Assembly (NCBI RefSeq): GCF_016741775.1
Contig: NZ_JAERRK010000019.1
Location: 62,001 to 126,000 of the forward strand
DNA from: Streptomyces actinomycinicus
GTDB lineage: Bacteria > Actinomycetota > Actinomycetes > Streptomycetales > Streptomycetaceae
Direction: 5' to 3'
Length of the DNA stretch: 64,000 nucleotides
In this document: piece by piece, positions 36,682-45,905 of the stretch
Layout: each line of letters begins with the position of its first letter
Numbering within the stretch: the first letter of the stretch is position 1
The notes under the pieces: generated by a model
What the model saw: only the letters and a program-made list of their open reading frames with translations
Told to the model about the DNA's origin: nothing
The model's database searches: none
Made by a program: the position numbers and the translations under genes

Positions 36682-36739
36682 GTGACGGGGGCGGGGCCGG
36701 TGCCGGTCAGGTGACGGGGGCGGGGCCGGTGCCGGTCAG
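36682..36739. repeat. 29-bp perfect tandem repeat, two copies
   Basis: Two identical 29-bp units (36682-36710 and 36711-36739; core GTGACGGGGGCGGGGCCGGT) are adjacent. The second copy runs into the stop codon of the AraC-type gene. Confidence 0.9.
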
Positions 36740-37701
36740 GGGGCGGGGGCGGCGGCGGGGCGGAAGCGGCGCCGGTACTCGGCCGGGGCGACGCCCAGGG
36801 TGCGCAGGAAGGCGCGGCGCATGGCCTCCGGCGTGCCGTAGCCGCTGGCGCGGGCGATCCGCTCGACGCCGTCGGTGGTGTCCTCCAGCAGGCGGCGCGC
36901 GTGTTCGAGACGGACCCGGTCGACGTACCTGCCGGGTGTCGTTCCGGTCTCGGCGTGGAAGGCGCGCGCGAAGTGGCGGGGGGAGAGCGCGGCGCGAGCG
37001 GCCAGCGCCTCCACGCCGAGGTCGCCGTCCGGGTGCTCGCTGATCCACTGCTGGACGTCGCGGAGCGGCTCGCGGCGGGCCGTCTGAGCGCTGAGCTGGG
37101 CACTGAACTGGGCCTGGTTGCCCGGCCGGCGCAGAAACACCACGAGGTGGCGGGCGACGGTCAGCGCCGTCCGGCGGCCCAGGTCCTCCTCGACCAGTGC
37201 CAGGGCGAGGTCGATGCCCGCGGTGACCCCGGCCGAGGTGACCACGTTCCCGTCCCGCACGAAGATCGGGTCGGGGTCGACCCGGACGGCGGGATGCCTC
37301 CGGGCGAGATGGTCGCAGTACGCCCAGTGCGTCGTGACCCGCCGGCCGTCCAGGAGCCCGGCCCGGGCCAGCGGAACGGCACCGGTGCAGACGGAGACCA
37401 GGCGCCGTGCGCCCGGACCGTGCTCGCGCAGCCACTCCACCAGCCGCGGCTCCGGGTCACGGGTGCCCTCCCCGCCGGGGACCAGCAGCGTGTGCGGATC
37501 GGCGGCGTCCGCCAGGGATCCGTCCGGTACGAGGGTCAGCCCGCTGGAGGAGCGCACCGGCCCGCCGTCCAGGGAGGCCGTGCGGATGCGGTACGAGCCC
37601 GGGGTGTGCGTCTCCGCCCCGGCGAAGACCTCCAGGGGGCCGGTGACGTCGAGACTCTGGACGCCGTCGAAGAGGACGAAGAGAAGCGTTCGCTGCGCCA
37701 T
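36736..37701 (-). CDS. DJ-1-domain AraC-family regulator (GlxA/FtrA-like)
   Basis: A 321-aa protein. Residues about 5-175 form a DJ-1/GATase1-like sensor with SVCTGAVPLARAGLL, and residues about 215-310 form an AraC double helix-turn-helix (ARAALSPRHFARAFHAETG; ARASGYGTPEAMRRAFLRTLG). Such GlxA-type proteins are common activators or repressors in Streptomyces. ATG at 37701; GAGG lies only 2 nt upstream, so the start is tentative. The neighbouring stand-alone DJ-1 gene may be a target. Confidence 0.9.
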   Translation of the reverse strand: MAQRTLLFVLFDGVQSLDVTGPLEVFAGAETHTPGSYRIRTASLDGGPVRSSSGLTLVPDGSLADAADPHTLLVPGGEGTRDPEPRLVEWLREHGPGARRLVSVCTGAVPLARAGLLDGRRVTTHWAYCDHLARRHPAVRVDPDPIFVRDGNVVTSAGVTAGIDLALALVEEDLGRRTALTVARHLVVFLRRPGNQAQFSAQLSAQTARREPLRDVQQWISEHPDGDLGVEALAARAALSPRHFARAFHAETGTTPGRYVDRVRLEHARRLLEDTTDGVERIARASGYGTPEAMRRAFLRTLGVAPAEYRRRFRPAAAPAP

Positions 37702-37854
37702 GACCTCGATTCTTGGCGGGCACGGCGGTGGCCGCAACGACTCCTTTCCCACCTTTTCTGCCATCAGGGGTTCCGCGGCGACCCGCGGAGGTACCCGGAC
37801 ACCGCCCGGTCGAACGGACCGGGCGGAACGACCAGGCGGGAAGGAGAGGTTTTC

Positions 37855-37986
37855 GTGTTCCGTGCCATCGCAGACGTACTGCGGCAGGTGGGCGGGGCCG
37901 CCGCCACGGTGGTCACGCTGCCGTTCCGGGCGGCCGCCCGGCTGTTCGGCGGAGCGTCGTCCACCACGCGCGGCAGCCGGGCCTGA
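37855..37986 (+). CDS. 43-aa LPFR-motif small protein
   Basis: The ORF starts with GTG preceded by GGAAGGAGAGG, the strongest ribosome site in this region. The product contains TVVTLPFRAAARLFGG, the motif that gives its name to a small-protein group I recall from actinomycete annotation. An amphipathic helix rich in Ala/Val/Arg is likely. It lies 128 bp before tex, same strand. No function known. Confidence 0.75.
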   Translation: MFRAIADVLRQVGGAAATVVTLPFRAAARLFGGASSTTRGSRA

Positions 37987-38114
37987 CGGCCCGCGTCGTC
38001 CATCGCCCGCGGCGGCCGGCCCGACGGCCCGCCGCGTGCCGCCCTGATCCCCGGTTGCCGGTGTCACCTGCCACAATTGCCGCGCAACCTCAGTGGATAA
38101 GGCGGTACGCGATC

Positions 38115-40514
38115 GTGACGACACCCGGGTCCCTGGCAGCAGGGACCATCGAAGGCAGGATCGCCGAGGAGCTCGGCGTACGGGAGCGGCAGGTGAAGGC
38201 CGCGGTGGAACTGCTCGACGGCGGTTCCACGGTGCCCTTCATCGCCCGCTACCGCAAGGAAGCGACCGAGATGCTCGACGACGCGCAGCTGCGCACGATC
38301 GAGGAACGGCTGCGCTACCTGCGGGAACTGGAGGAGCGGCGGGCCGCGATCCTGGAGTCGGTCCGCGAGCAGGGCAAGCTCACCGAGGACCTGGAGGCCC
38401 GCATCCGCGGCGCCGAGACCAAGGCGCGGCTGGAGGACGTCTACCTCCCGTACAAGCCCAAGCGGCGCACCAAGGCGCAGATCGCGCGGGAGGCCGGCCT
38501 GGAGCCGCTCGCCGAGGGGCTGCTGGGCGACCCGGGGGTCGAGCCGCTGGCCGCGGCCGCCGCGTTCGTGGACGCCGACAAGGGCGTCGCCGATCCGCAG
38601 GCCGCGCTGGAGGGCGCACGGGCGATCCTCACCGAGAGGTTCTCCGAGGACGCCGACCTGATCGGCGAGCTGCGCGAGCGCATGTGGGTGCGCGGGCGGC
38701 TGGCCGCGAAGGTGCGCGAGGGCAAGGAGGAGGCGGGCGCCAAGTTCGCCGACTACTTCGACTTCGCCGAGCCGTTCACCGAGCTTCCCTCGCACCGGAT
38801 CCTGGCCATGCTGCGCGGCGAGAAGGAGGAGGTCCTGGACCTCGTCCTGGAGCCGGAGGAGGCCACGGAGGGGCCGTCCTCGTACGAGGGGATCGTCGCC
38901 TCGAAGTTCGGCATCGCCGACCGGGGCCGCCCGGCCGACAAGTGGCTGAAGGACACGGTCCGCTGGGCCTGGCGCACCCGGATCCTGGTCCACCTCGGCA
39001 TCGACCTGCGGCTGCGGCTGCGTACGGCGGCCGAGGACGAGGCGGTGAACGTGTTCGCCGCGAACCTGCGCGACCTGCTGCTGGCCGCCCCGGCCGGCAC
39101 GCGCGCGACGCTCGGCCTGGACCCCGGCTTCCGTACGGGCGTGAAGGTCGCCGTGGTCGACGCGACGGGCAAGGCCGTCGCCACGGACGTCATCCACCCG
39201 CACGTCCCGGCCAACAAGTGGGACGAGGCGATCGCCAGGCTGGCGCGGCTGGCGAAGGAGCACGCGGTCGAGCTGGTCGCCATCGGCAACGGCACGGCGT
39301 CCCGGGAGACCGACAAGCTCGCCGCCGAACTCATCGCCCGGCACCCGGAGCTGAAGCTCACCAAGGTGATGGTGTCCGAGGCCGGCGCGTCCGTGTACTC
39401 GGCGTCGCAGTACGCCTCGCAGGAGCTGCCGGAGATGGACGTGTCGCTGCGCGGCGCGGTCTCCATCGCCCGCCGGCTGCAGGACCCGCTGGCCGAGCTG
39501 GTGAAGATCGACCCGAAGTCGATCGGTGTCGGGCAGTACCAGCACGACCTGTCCGAGGTGAAGCTGTCCCGTTCGCTGGACGCGGTCGTCGAGGACTGTG
39601 TGAACGGCGTCGGCGTGGACGTCAACACCGCCTCCGTACCGCTGCTCTCGCGGGTGTCGGGCATTTCCGCCGGGCTCGCCGAGAACATCGTCGCGCACCG
39701 GGACGCGAACGGGCCGTTCACGTCCCGCCTGGAACTGAAGAAGGTGGCGCGGCTCGGCCCGAAGGCGTACGAGCAGTGCGCGGGCTTCCTGCGCATCCGG
39801 GACGGCGTGGACCCGCTGGACTCCTCCAGCGTGCACCCCGAGGCCTACCCGGTGGTGCGCCACATGGTGAAGACCACGGGCCAGGAGGTGGCCTCCCTCG
39901 TCGGCAACACGGGCGTGCTGCGTTCGCTGCGGCCCGCCGACTTCGTGGACGACACCTTCGGTCTGCCGACCGTGACGGACATCCTGAAGGAGCTGGAGAA
40001 GCCGGGCCGCGACCCGCGACCCGCGTTCAGGACGGCCACCTTCAAGGAGGGCGTGGAGAAGCTCTCCGACCTGTCCGCCGGGATGGTCCTGGAGGGGGTC
40101 GTGACGAACGTGGCCGCCTTCGGCGCGTTCGTGGACATCGGCGTCCACCAGGACGGTCTGGTGCACGTGTCGGCCATGTCGAAGACGTTCGTCAAGGACC
40201 CGCGTGATGTCGCCAAGCCCGGTGACATCGTCAAGGTGAAGGTCCTGGACGTGGACATCCCGCGCAAGCGCATCGCGCTGACCCTGCGACTGGACGACGA
40301 GGCGGCACCCCAGGGCCAGGGCGGCGGCCGGCAGCAGCGCGCCGGCGGCGCCCGCCCGCCGCAGCAGCGCCAGGGCGGCGGCCAGGGCCGGCGCGAGGGC
40401 CGCGGCGGCGACCGGGGCGGTGACCGCGGCGGACGCCAGGCGCCGGCACCGGCCAACAGCGCGATGGCCGACGCGTTGCGCCGCGCCGGGCTGCTCGACC
40501 CGAAGAAGCGCTGA
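38115..40514 (+). CDS. tex: RNA-binding transcriptional accessory protein Tex
   Basis: A 799-aa protein with the Tex layout: N-terminal HTH/superhelical region, a YqgF/RNase H-like domain (LGLDPGFRTGVKVAVVD), helix-hairpin-helix domains (NTASVPLLSRVSGISAGLAENIV) and an S1 RNA-binding domain (about residues 645-720). The last 70 residues are an Arg/Gly/Gln-rich basic tail with GGDRGG-type repeats, longer than in Proteobacteria and likely RNA-binding. GTG start with AAGGCGG upstream. Acts on RNA polymerase/ribosome-linked processes; exact role in actinomycetes unclear. Confidence 0.95.
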   Translation: MTTPGSLAAGTIEGRIAEELGVRERQVKAAVELLDGGSTVPFIARYRKEATEMLDDAQLRTIEERLRYLRELEERRAAILESVREQGKLTEDLEARIRGAETKARLEDVYLPYKPKRRTKAQIAREAGLEPLAEGLLGDPGVEPLAAAAAFVDADKGVADPQAALEGARAILTERFSEDADLIGELRERMWVRGRLAAKVREGKEEAGAKFADYFDFAEPFTELPSHRILAMLRGEKEEVLDLVLEPEEATEGPSSYEGIVASKFGIADRGRPADKWLKDTVRWAWRTRILVHLGIDLRLRLRTAAEDEAVNVFAANLRDLLLAAPAGTRATLGLDPGFRTGVKVAVVDATGKAVATDVIHPHVPANKWDEAIARLARLAKEHAVELVAIGNGTASRETDKLAAELIARHPELKLTKVMVSEAGASVYSASQYASQELPEMDVSLRGAVSIARRLQDPLAELVKIDPKSIGVGQYQHDLSEVKLSRSLDAVVEDCVNGVGVDVNTASVPLLSRVSGISAGLAENIVAHRDANGPFTSRLELKKVARLGPKAYEQCAGFLRIRDGVDPLDSSSVHPEAYPVVRHMVKTTGQEVASLVGNTGVLRSLRPADFVDDTFGLPTVTDILKELEKPGRDPRPAFRTATFKEGVEKLSDLSAGMVLEGVVTNVAAFGAFVDIGVHQDGLVHVSAMSKTFVKDPRDVAKPGDIVKVKVLDVDIPRKRIALTLRLDDEAAPQGQGGGRQQRAGGARPPQQRQGGGQGRREGRGGDRGGDRGGRQAPAPANSAMADALRRAGLLDPKKR

Positions 40515-40518
40515 GACC

Positions 40519-40556
40519 GCGGGGCCGGCCCGGGCACACCACCGGGCCGGCCCCGC
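40519..40556 (+). terminator. Hairpin terminator after tex
   Basis: A perfect 15-bp GC stem (GCGGGGCCGGCCCGG 40519-40533 and complement 40542-40556) with an 8-nt loop begins 5 nt past the tex stop codon. The remaining 170 bp to the convergent ABC-F gene holds no visible gene. Confidence 0.85.
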
Positions 40557-40729
40557 GCTCCCCGGCCGCGCTTCCCCGCCGCGCCTTGCCGCCGCGGTCG
40601 CGCGCCGCGGGACCGGTCCCGAAGCCGCCGGCCGGCCGGAGCCCTCGGTACGGGTCCCCGCCCGGCCGGGGGCACGTGGAATGCGGCCCCGGACCGGTCG
40701 GCCCGGACTCCTCCCGGACCCGTGACGCC

Positions 40730-42370
40730 CTAGCGTTCGGTCACCTTGCCGGCCGCCACCTCCAGGCGGCGGGTCACCCGGACCGCGTCCAGCATGCGCC
40801 GGTCGTGGGTGACCAGCAGCAGGGTGCCCTCGTAGGCGTCGAGGGCCGACTCCAGCTGTTCGATGGCCGGCAGGTCGAGGTGGTTCGTCGGTTCGTCCAG
40901 GACCAGCAGGTTGACGCCCCGGCCCTGGAGCAGCGCCAGGGCGGCGCGGGTGCGCTCGCCCGGCGAGAGGGTCGCGGCCGGGCGCAGCACATGTCCGGAC
41001 TTCAGACCGAACTTTGCCAGCAGCGTGCGGACCTCGACCGGTTCCGTGTCGGGGACGGCCGCGCAGAAGGCGTCCAGCAGGGCCTCGGTGCCGTGGAACA
41101 GCTTGCGGGCCTGGTCGACCTCGCCGACCAGCACACCGGAGCCGAGGGCCGCATGGCCGGAGTCGAGCGGGACACGGCCGAGCAGCGCGCCCAGCAGGGT
41201 GGACTTGCCGGCACCGTTGGCCCCGGTGACCGCGATCCGGTCGGCCCAGTCGATCTGCAGGGACACGGGGCCGAACGTGAAGTCGCCGCGCCGGACCTCG
41301 GCGTCCCGGAGGGTCGCCACGACCGCACCCGAGCGCGGGGCGGACGCGATCTCCATGCGCAGCTCCCACTCCTTGCGCGGTTCCTCGACCACGTCCAGGC
41401 GCTCGATCATGCGCTGGGTCTGGCGGGCCTTGGCGGCCTGTTTCTCGCTGGCCTCGCTGCGGAACTTGCGGCCGATCTTGTCGTTGTCGTTGCCGGCCTT
41501 CCGCCGGGCGTTCTTCACGCCCTTGTCCATCCACGCGCGCTGCATCAGGGCACGGTCCTGGAGGGCGGCCTTCTTGTCGGCGTACTCCTCGTACTCGTCA
41601 CGGGCGTGCCGGCGGGCCACCTCCCGCTCGTCCAGGTAGGCCTCGTAACCGCCGCCGTAAAGATTGATCTGCCGCTGGGCGAGGTCGAGTTCGAGGACCT
41701 TGGTGACCGTGCGGGTGAGGAACTCGCGGTCGTGGCTGACGACGACCGTGCCCGCGCGCAGTCCGGTGACGAACCGTTCCAGGCGTTCCAGGCCGTCCAG
41801 GTCCAGGTCGTTCGTGGGCTCGTCCAGCAGGAAGACGTCGTAGCGGGAGAGCAGCAGGGAGGCGAGGCCGGCACGGGCCGCCTGGCCTCCGGAGAGGGAG
41901 GTCATCGGCTGGTCCAGGTCCACGGCCAGGCCCAGGGAGTCGGCGACCTCCTCGGCGCGTTCCTCCAGGTCGGCGCCGCCGAGGCCGAGCCAGCGCTCGA
42001 GGGCCGTCGCGTAGGCGTCGTCGGCGCCGGGCGCGCCGTCGACGAGCGCCTGGGTGGCCTCGTCCATGATCCGCTGGGCCTCGGCGACACCGGTGCGGCG
42101 GGCCAGGAACTCACGGACCGTCTCCCCCGGCCTGCGCTCCGGTTCCTGCGGCAGGTGGCCGACGGTCGCGGTGGGCGGGGACAGCTTGAGTTCGCCCTGC
42201 TCGGGCGGGGTGAGTCCGGCGAGCATCCGCAGCAGGGTCGACTTGCCCGCGCCATTGGCGCCGACCAGCCCGATCACATCGCCGGGCGCGACGACCAGGT
42301 CGAGCCCGGAGAACAGGGCGCGGTCGCCGTGCCCGGCGGCGAGGTTCTTGGCAACGAGGGTGGCAGTCAT
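40730..42370 (-). CDS. ABC-F family ATPase
   Basis: A 546-aa soluble protein with two ABC domains (Walker A GANGAGKSTLL twice; signatures LSGGQ and LSPGE; LLDEPTN motifs) joined by a charged helical linker, and no membrane part. ABC-F proteins act at the ribosomal E site in translation rescue or antibiotic resistance. The ATG has no ribosome site, but TAAAAT (42381-42386 on the minus strand) is 10 nt upstream, so translation may be nearly leaderless. Specific role unknown. Confidence 0.92.
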   Translation of the reverse strand: MTATLVAKNLAAGHGDRALFSGLDLVVAPGDVIGLVGANGAGKSTLLRMLAGLTPPEQGELKLSPPTATVGHLPQEPERRPGETVREFLARRTGVAEAQRIMDEATQALVDGAPGADDAYATALERWLGLGGADLEERAEEVADSLGLAVDLDQPMTSLSGGQAARAGLASLLLSRYDVFLLDEPTNDLDLDGLERLERFVTGLRAGTVVVSHDREFLTRTVTKVLELDLAQRQINLYGGGYEAYLDEREVARRHARDEYEEYADKKAALQDRALMQRAWMDKGVKNARRKAGNDNDKIGRKFRSEASEKQAAKARQTQRMIERLDVVEEPRKEWELRMEIASAPRSGAVVATLRDAEVRRGDFTFGPVSLQIDWADRIAVTGANGAGKSTLLGALLGRVPLDSGHAALGSGVLVGEVDQARKLFHGTEALLDAFCAAVPDTEPVEVRTLLAKFGLKSGHVLRPAATLSPGERTRAALALLQGRGVNLLVLDEPTNHLDLPAIEQLESALDAYEGTLLLVTHDRRMLDAVRVTRRLEVAAGKVTER

Positions 42371-42561
42371 GAGAACGCCGATTTTAATGGCCCGGGCCCG
42401 GTGCCCCGGGCCGACGGTCCCGGCCGTGTTCCGCTCCGGTCCCCGGAGCCGGACACCCGCCCGGCCCGCCCCGCCGGCCGGACACCCGGCCCGGGCTCGC
42501 CGCACGGCTGCCCCGCCCGCCGCACTGCCGGAGCCGGCCGCGCAGGTCCTATGGTCCTGGT

Positions 42562-43506
42562 GTGGACAGCGAGCCGAGTGACGAAGTGATCGTGGTCGGG
42601 GGCGGGATCGCCGGGCTGACGACGGCCGTGCTGCTGGCGGAGTCCGGGCGGCGGGTGCGGGTGTGGGCGCGGGAACCTGCCGAGCGTACGACGTCGGCGG
42701 TCGCCGGGGGCCTGTGGTGGCCGTACCGCATCGAACCGGAGCCCTTGGTCGGCACGTGGGCGCTGGAGTCCCTCGCGGTGTACGAGGAGTTGGCGGCCCG
42801 GCCGCAGGAGACGGGCGTACGACTGGCCGAGGGCGTGCACCGAGGGAGCCGGCTGGACGAGCTGGGTACGTGGGCGGGCCGGGTGCCGGGACTGCGGGCG
42901 GTGCCGGGCGGACTGGCCGCACGGCTGCCGCTGATCGACATGCCGGTGCATCTGGCGTGGCTGCGGGAGCGGTTGGCGAAGGCGGGCGGGGTGACGGAGG
43001 AACGCGAGGTGACCGACCTGGCCGCCGTGCCGGCCGCCGTGGTGGTCAACTGCACGGGACTGGGCGCCCGGTCGCTGGTGCCTGATCCCGCGGTGCGTCC
43101 GGTGCGCGGGCAGCTCGTCGTGGTGGAGAACCCGGGCATCACCACGTGGTTCACGGCCGTCGGCCCGTCCGCCGCCACCTCCACCTACTTCATGCCGCAG
43201 CCGGGCAGGCTGTTGCTGGGGGGCACGGCGGAGGAGGACGACTGGTCCCTGGAGCCGGACCCGGACACCGCCTCGGCGATCGTCGCCCGGTGTGCGCGGG
43301 TCCGGCCGGAGATCGCCGGGGCGCGGGTACTGGCCCACCGGGTCGGGCTGCGGCCGGCCCGCCACGCGGTACGCCTGGAGCGCCGGCCGCTGCCGGACGG
43401 CCGCGTCCTGGTGCACAACTACGGCCACGGCGGAGCCGGGGTGACGGTCGCCTGGGGCTGCGCCCGAGGAGCGGCCGGCCTGGCCTCCCGGCCCGCCGCC
43501 ACCTGA
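42562..43506 (+). CDS. FAD-dependent D-amino-acid oxidase-like protein
   Basis: A 314-aa DAO-fold flavoprotein. The FAD motif is VVGGGIAGLTTAVLLAE, the flavin-loop segment is VNCTGLGAR, and the C-terminal FAD contact is NYGHGGAGVT. The active-site Tyr/Arg region (RPVRGQ; RVGLRPAR) supports D-amino-acid oxidation to the 2-oxo acid. GTG start; TATGGT (42550-42555) lies 6 nt upstream, predicting a leaderless mRNA. No partner gene adjoins. Confidence 0.9.
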   Translation: MDSEPSDEVIVVGGGIAGLTTAVLLAESGRRVRVWAREPAERTTSAVAGGLWWPYRIEPEPLVGTWALESLAVYEELAARPQETGVRLAEGVHRGSRLDELGTWAGRVPGLRAVPGGLAARLPLIDMPVHLAWLRERLAKAGGVTEEREVTDLAAVPAAVVVNCTGLGARSLVPDPAVRPVRGQLVVVENPGITTWFTAVGPSAATSTYFMPQPGRLLLGGTAEEDDWSLEPDPDTASAIVARCARVRPEIAGARVLAHRVGLRPARHAVRLERRPLPDGRVLVHNYGHGGAGVTVAWGCARGAAGLASRPAAT

Positions 43507-43558
43507 GACGGCCCCGGGCGGTGCGGCACGTGCACGCTCCGGGGACGTGCACTCCCCC

Positions 43559-43579
43559 GGGGCGCGGGGAACTGCGCGA
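43559..43579. repeat. Second copy of the intergenic repeat found in dxs
   Basis: GGGCGCGGGGAACTGCGCGA here (43560-43579) is identical to 12215-12234. It lies in the non-coding gap between the oxidase and the S15 peptidase gene. Confidence 0.75.
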
Positions 43580-43610
43580 ACCGCCACGACGGCGCCGCAC
43601 CCGGAACGAC

Positions 43611-43748
43611 GACCGCCCACACCCACAGCGCCACACCCGGAACAACGACCGCCCACACCCACCGCGCCACACCCGGCTCGACCGCCCACACCCACCGCGC
43701 CACACCCGGCTCGACCGCCCACACCCACCGCGCCACACCCGGAACAAC
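43611..43748. repeat. Four-unit 33/36-bp tandem repeat
   Basis: Units beginning GACCGCCCACACCCA start at 43611, 43647, 43680 and 43713, with lengths 36, 33, 33 and 36. Each ends in ACACCCGG plus AACAAC or CTC. Lengths are multiples of three, but no gene with a ribosome site uses the region. It occupies the gap between the oxidase and the convergent S15 peptidase. Confidence 0.85.
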
Positions 43749-43767
43749 GCGCGGAACGCGCCGTCGG

Positions 43768-45729
43768 CTACCCCGGAACGTGCTCGGCCACGCGCGGTGC
43801 GCGGACGCCGTGCAGGGTCCCCGGCGCCGGACCGGTGCCCGCGCTGCCGGACGTCGCGCGGGTGAACGCCGGAGCACCACCGACCAGCGGCAGCCTGGCC
43901 GTCGTACGGGACAGGTCCACCGCGAGGGTCGGCCGGGTGGGCGGCGGATCGATGAGGTCCTTGTCCGTGCCGGCGACGATCAGGGCGAGGCGGTGACCCT
44001 TGGGCACGACGTGGTCCGTGGCCGCCAGGTCGAGGGTGATCGTGTAGGCCTTGCCGGGGGTGAGCGGCTCACCCTTGCCGAGCGAGGCGTGATGGCCGAG
44101 GTCGGCCCAGCCGCGGCTGACCACCGTGTAGTCGACGGCGGCCCGCTTCGCCCGCGTCTCCTTGTAGCAGGCGCTGTCCACGGCCGTGCTCGCACCCCAG
44201 CAGGTGCGCTCGTCGAGCGTGGTGATGCCCTCGGCGCTGTCGGCGTAGTCGCGGATGGTGTCCGGGCCGAGGTCGACCAGGACGGCCGACAGGTGGGCCG
44301 AGGTGGTGGTCGGGGTGGCGGTGACGGTCACCCGGGAGGAACCGGACAGGCGCAGGGGGCGGCTGAGCGGTGCGGTGAGGAAGCCGGCCTTCTCCGGAGT
44401 GGAGGTGGCGAGGTGGGCGGCCCAGTCCGTCTCGCTCAGGCGCGGGTCGTCCGTGAACTTCTCGGTGCCGGCCGCCGGGCGCAGGCCGAGTGTGCCGACG
44501 CCTGCCCGGCTGCCGGGGGCCGGGTGCAGGGTGGTGGTGCGGGTGCCGGCCGGGGGCCAGGCCGTGGCGGTGGCCCACTGGTCGGGGTGGCGTTCGACGT
44601 CGGCCATGGGTTCGCGGTCGACGCCGTTGTCGTAGCCGAGGAGTTCGTGGTCGAACCAGCGGTGCAGGGTGTCGACCCAGGCGCCGCGCCGGTAGTCGAA
44701 CGGGTCGACGTGACCGGTCTGGGAGAGCCAGATCTTGCGCTCGACGCCGTGCTTCGCGAGCGCGTCCCACCACTGGCCGAAGTGCTTGGTTCGTACGTTG
44801 AGGTCCTGCATGCCGTGGACCACGAAGACACTGGCGCGCACCCGGGCCGCGTCCTTGACGTAGTCCCGCCCGGTCCACAGCGGGGTCCAGTCGCCGCTGC
44901 GGGGGCTGCCCTCGGCCAGCTTGCGCTGTACGGCCGCGCAGCGGGCCCGGGCGTCGTCGCTCTCGACGTAGTCGGCCAGTTCGTCGGGGCCGCCCTCGTA
45001 GAGCGGGGCGCCCTGGGCGAAGTAGTAGTCGTACCAGGAGGAGATGGCGCTGATCGGGACGACGGTCTTCAGGCCCTTGACGCCGGTGGCGGCGACGCCG
45101 TTGGCGATGGTGCCGTCCCAGCTCTTGCCGATCATGCCCGTTCTGCCGTTGGTCCAGGACGCCTTCACCGGGGTGCCGTCCGTGCGGCTGGTGTACGCCC
45201 TCGCGCGGCCGTTCAGCCAGTCCACGACGGCCTTCGCGGACTGGATGTCGGAGCGGCCGCCCACGTCCACACAGCCGTCGGAACGGCTGGTGCCGGCGAG
45301 GTCGACGCCGACGAAGGCGTAGCCGCGGGGCACGAAGTAGTTGTCGTAGTACAGCGGCATACGGATGACATGTCCCTGCGCGTCGTACGTCTTGCGCTGG
45401 CTCTCGTTGCCGCGTCCGCAGCAGGAGTAGTAGGGGCTGGCGTCCATGATGACGGGCACCTTGCGGCCCTGCCGGGCGGGTTCGGCGGGCCGGACGATGT
45501 CGGCGGCGACGCGGTCGGTCCTTCCGTCGCCGTCCTCGTCGAGGCCGGTGTCCACCCACACCGACTCGCGGACGGCGTCGGCGTAGGAGTAGACGGGTCT
45601 GCTCTCCCGCGGCGCGGACAGGGCGGCGGCGGACGGGGTGGGGAGCACGGCCGTCAGGGCGGTGACCGCGGCTGCGACGGCGGCGGTGACGAGCGTTCTC
45701 CAGGTCGTGGAGCGCGTACGTGTCGGCAT
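43768..45729 (-). CDS. Secreted X-Pro dipeptidyl-peptidase (S15) family protein
   Basis: A 653-aa alpha/beta-hydrolase peptidase. Residues 1-35 are a signal peptide. The nucleophile elbow is GKSWDG (S203), the Asp lies in VVHGMQDLNV and the His in TGHVDPF. A C-terminal jelly-roll domain (about 440-640) completes the S15/CocE layout. It removes X-Pro dipeptides or cleaves related esters outside the cell. ATG start after a strongly basic leader MPTRTRSTTWR. Transcribed divergently from the M1 peptidase, suggesting a shared protein-utilisation role. Confidence 0.92.
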   Translation of the reverse strand: MPTRTRSTTWRTLVTAAVAAAVTALTAVLPTPSAAALSAPRESRPVYSYADAVRESVWVDTGLDEDGDGRTDRVAADIVRPAEPARQGRKVPVIMDASPYYSCCGRGNESQRKTYDAQGHVIRMPLYYDNYFVPRGYAFVGVDLAGTSRSDGCVDVGGRSDIQSAKAVVDWLNGRARAYTSRTDGTPVKASWTNGRTGMIGKSWDGTIANGVAATGVKGLKTVVPISAISSWYDYYFAQGAPLYEGGPDELADYVESDDARARCAAVQRKLAEGSPRSGDWTPLWTGRDYVKDAARVRASVFVVHGMQDLNVRTKHFGQWWDALAKHGVERKIWLSQTGHVDPFDYRRGAWVDTLHRWFDHELLGYDNGVDREPMADVERHPDQWATATAWPPAGTRTTTLHPAPGSRAGVGTLGLRPAAGTEKFTDDPRLSETDWAAHLATSTPEKAGFLTAPLSRPLRLSGSSRVTVTATPTTTSAHLSAVLVDLGPDTIRDYADSAEGITTLDERTCWGASTAVDSACYKETRAKRAAVDYTVVSRGWADLGHHASLGKGEPLTPGKAYTITLDLAATDHVVPKGHRLALIVAGTDKDLIDPPPTRPTLAVDLSRTTARLPLVGGAPAFTRATSGSAGTGPAPGTLHGVRAPRVAEHVPG

Positions 45730-45905
45730 GCGCGGACCGTACTCCCGTCAACTGCCGTGCAAAAGGCGCCCTTCCGTGAGTCATGACGGCTGAATGGCGA
45801 TCGTGTGACAGCCGGGGTCATGGACAGGTCGGTGGCCACGGGACTGAATAGGCTCCGAAGAGACATCTCCGAACGGACGTGCAGTCCTGACGACTTGGAG
45901 CTGAC

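Noticed and set aside
38064..41534. Long open frame of more than 1,100 codons antisense to tex and running under the ABC-F gene
   Set aside because: It is a shadow of GC-rich coding DNA. The product is low-complexity Arg/Gly/His-rich, no start has a ribosome site, and the opposite-strand genes show clear protein families.
43611..43748. Regular repeats considered as a CRISPR array
   Set aside because: Units are contiguous without unique spacers and no cas genes are nearby.
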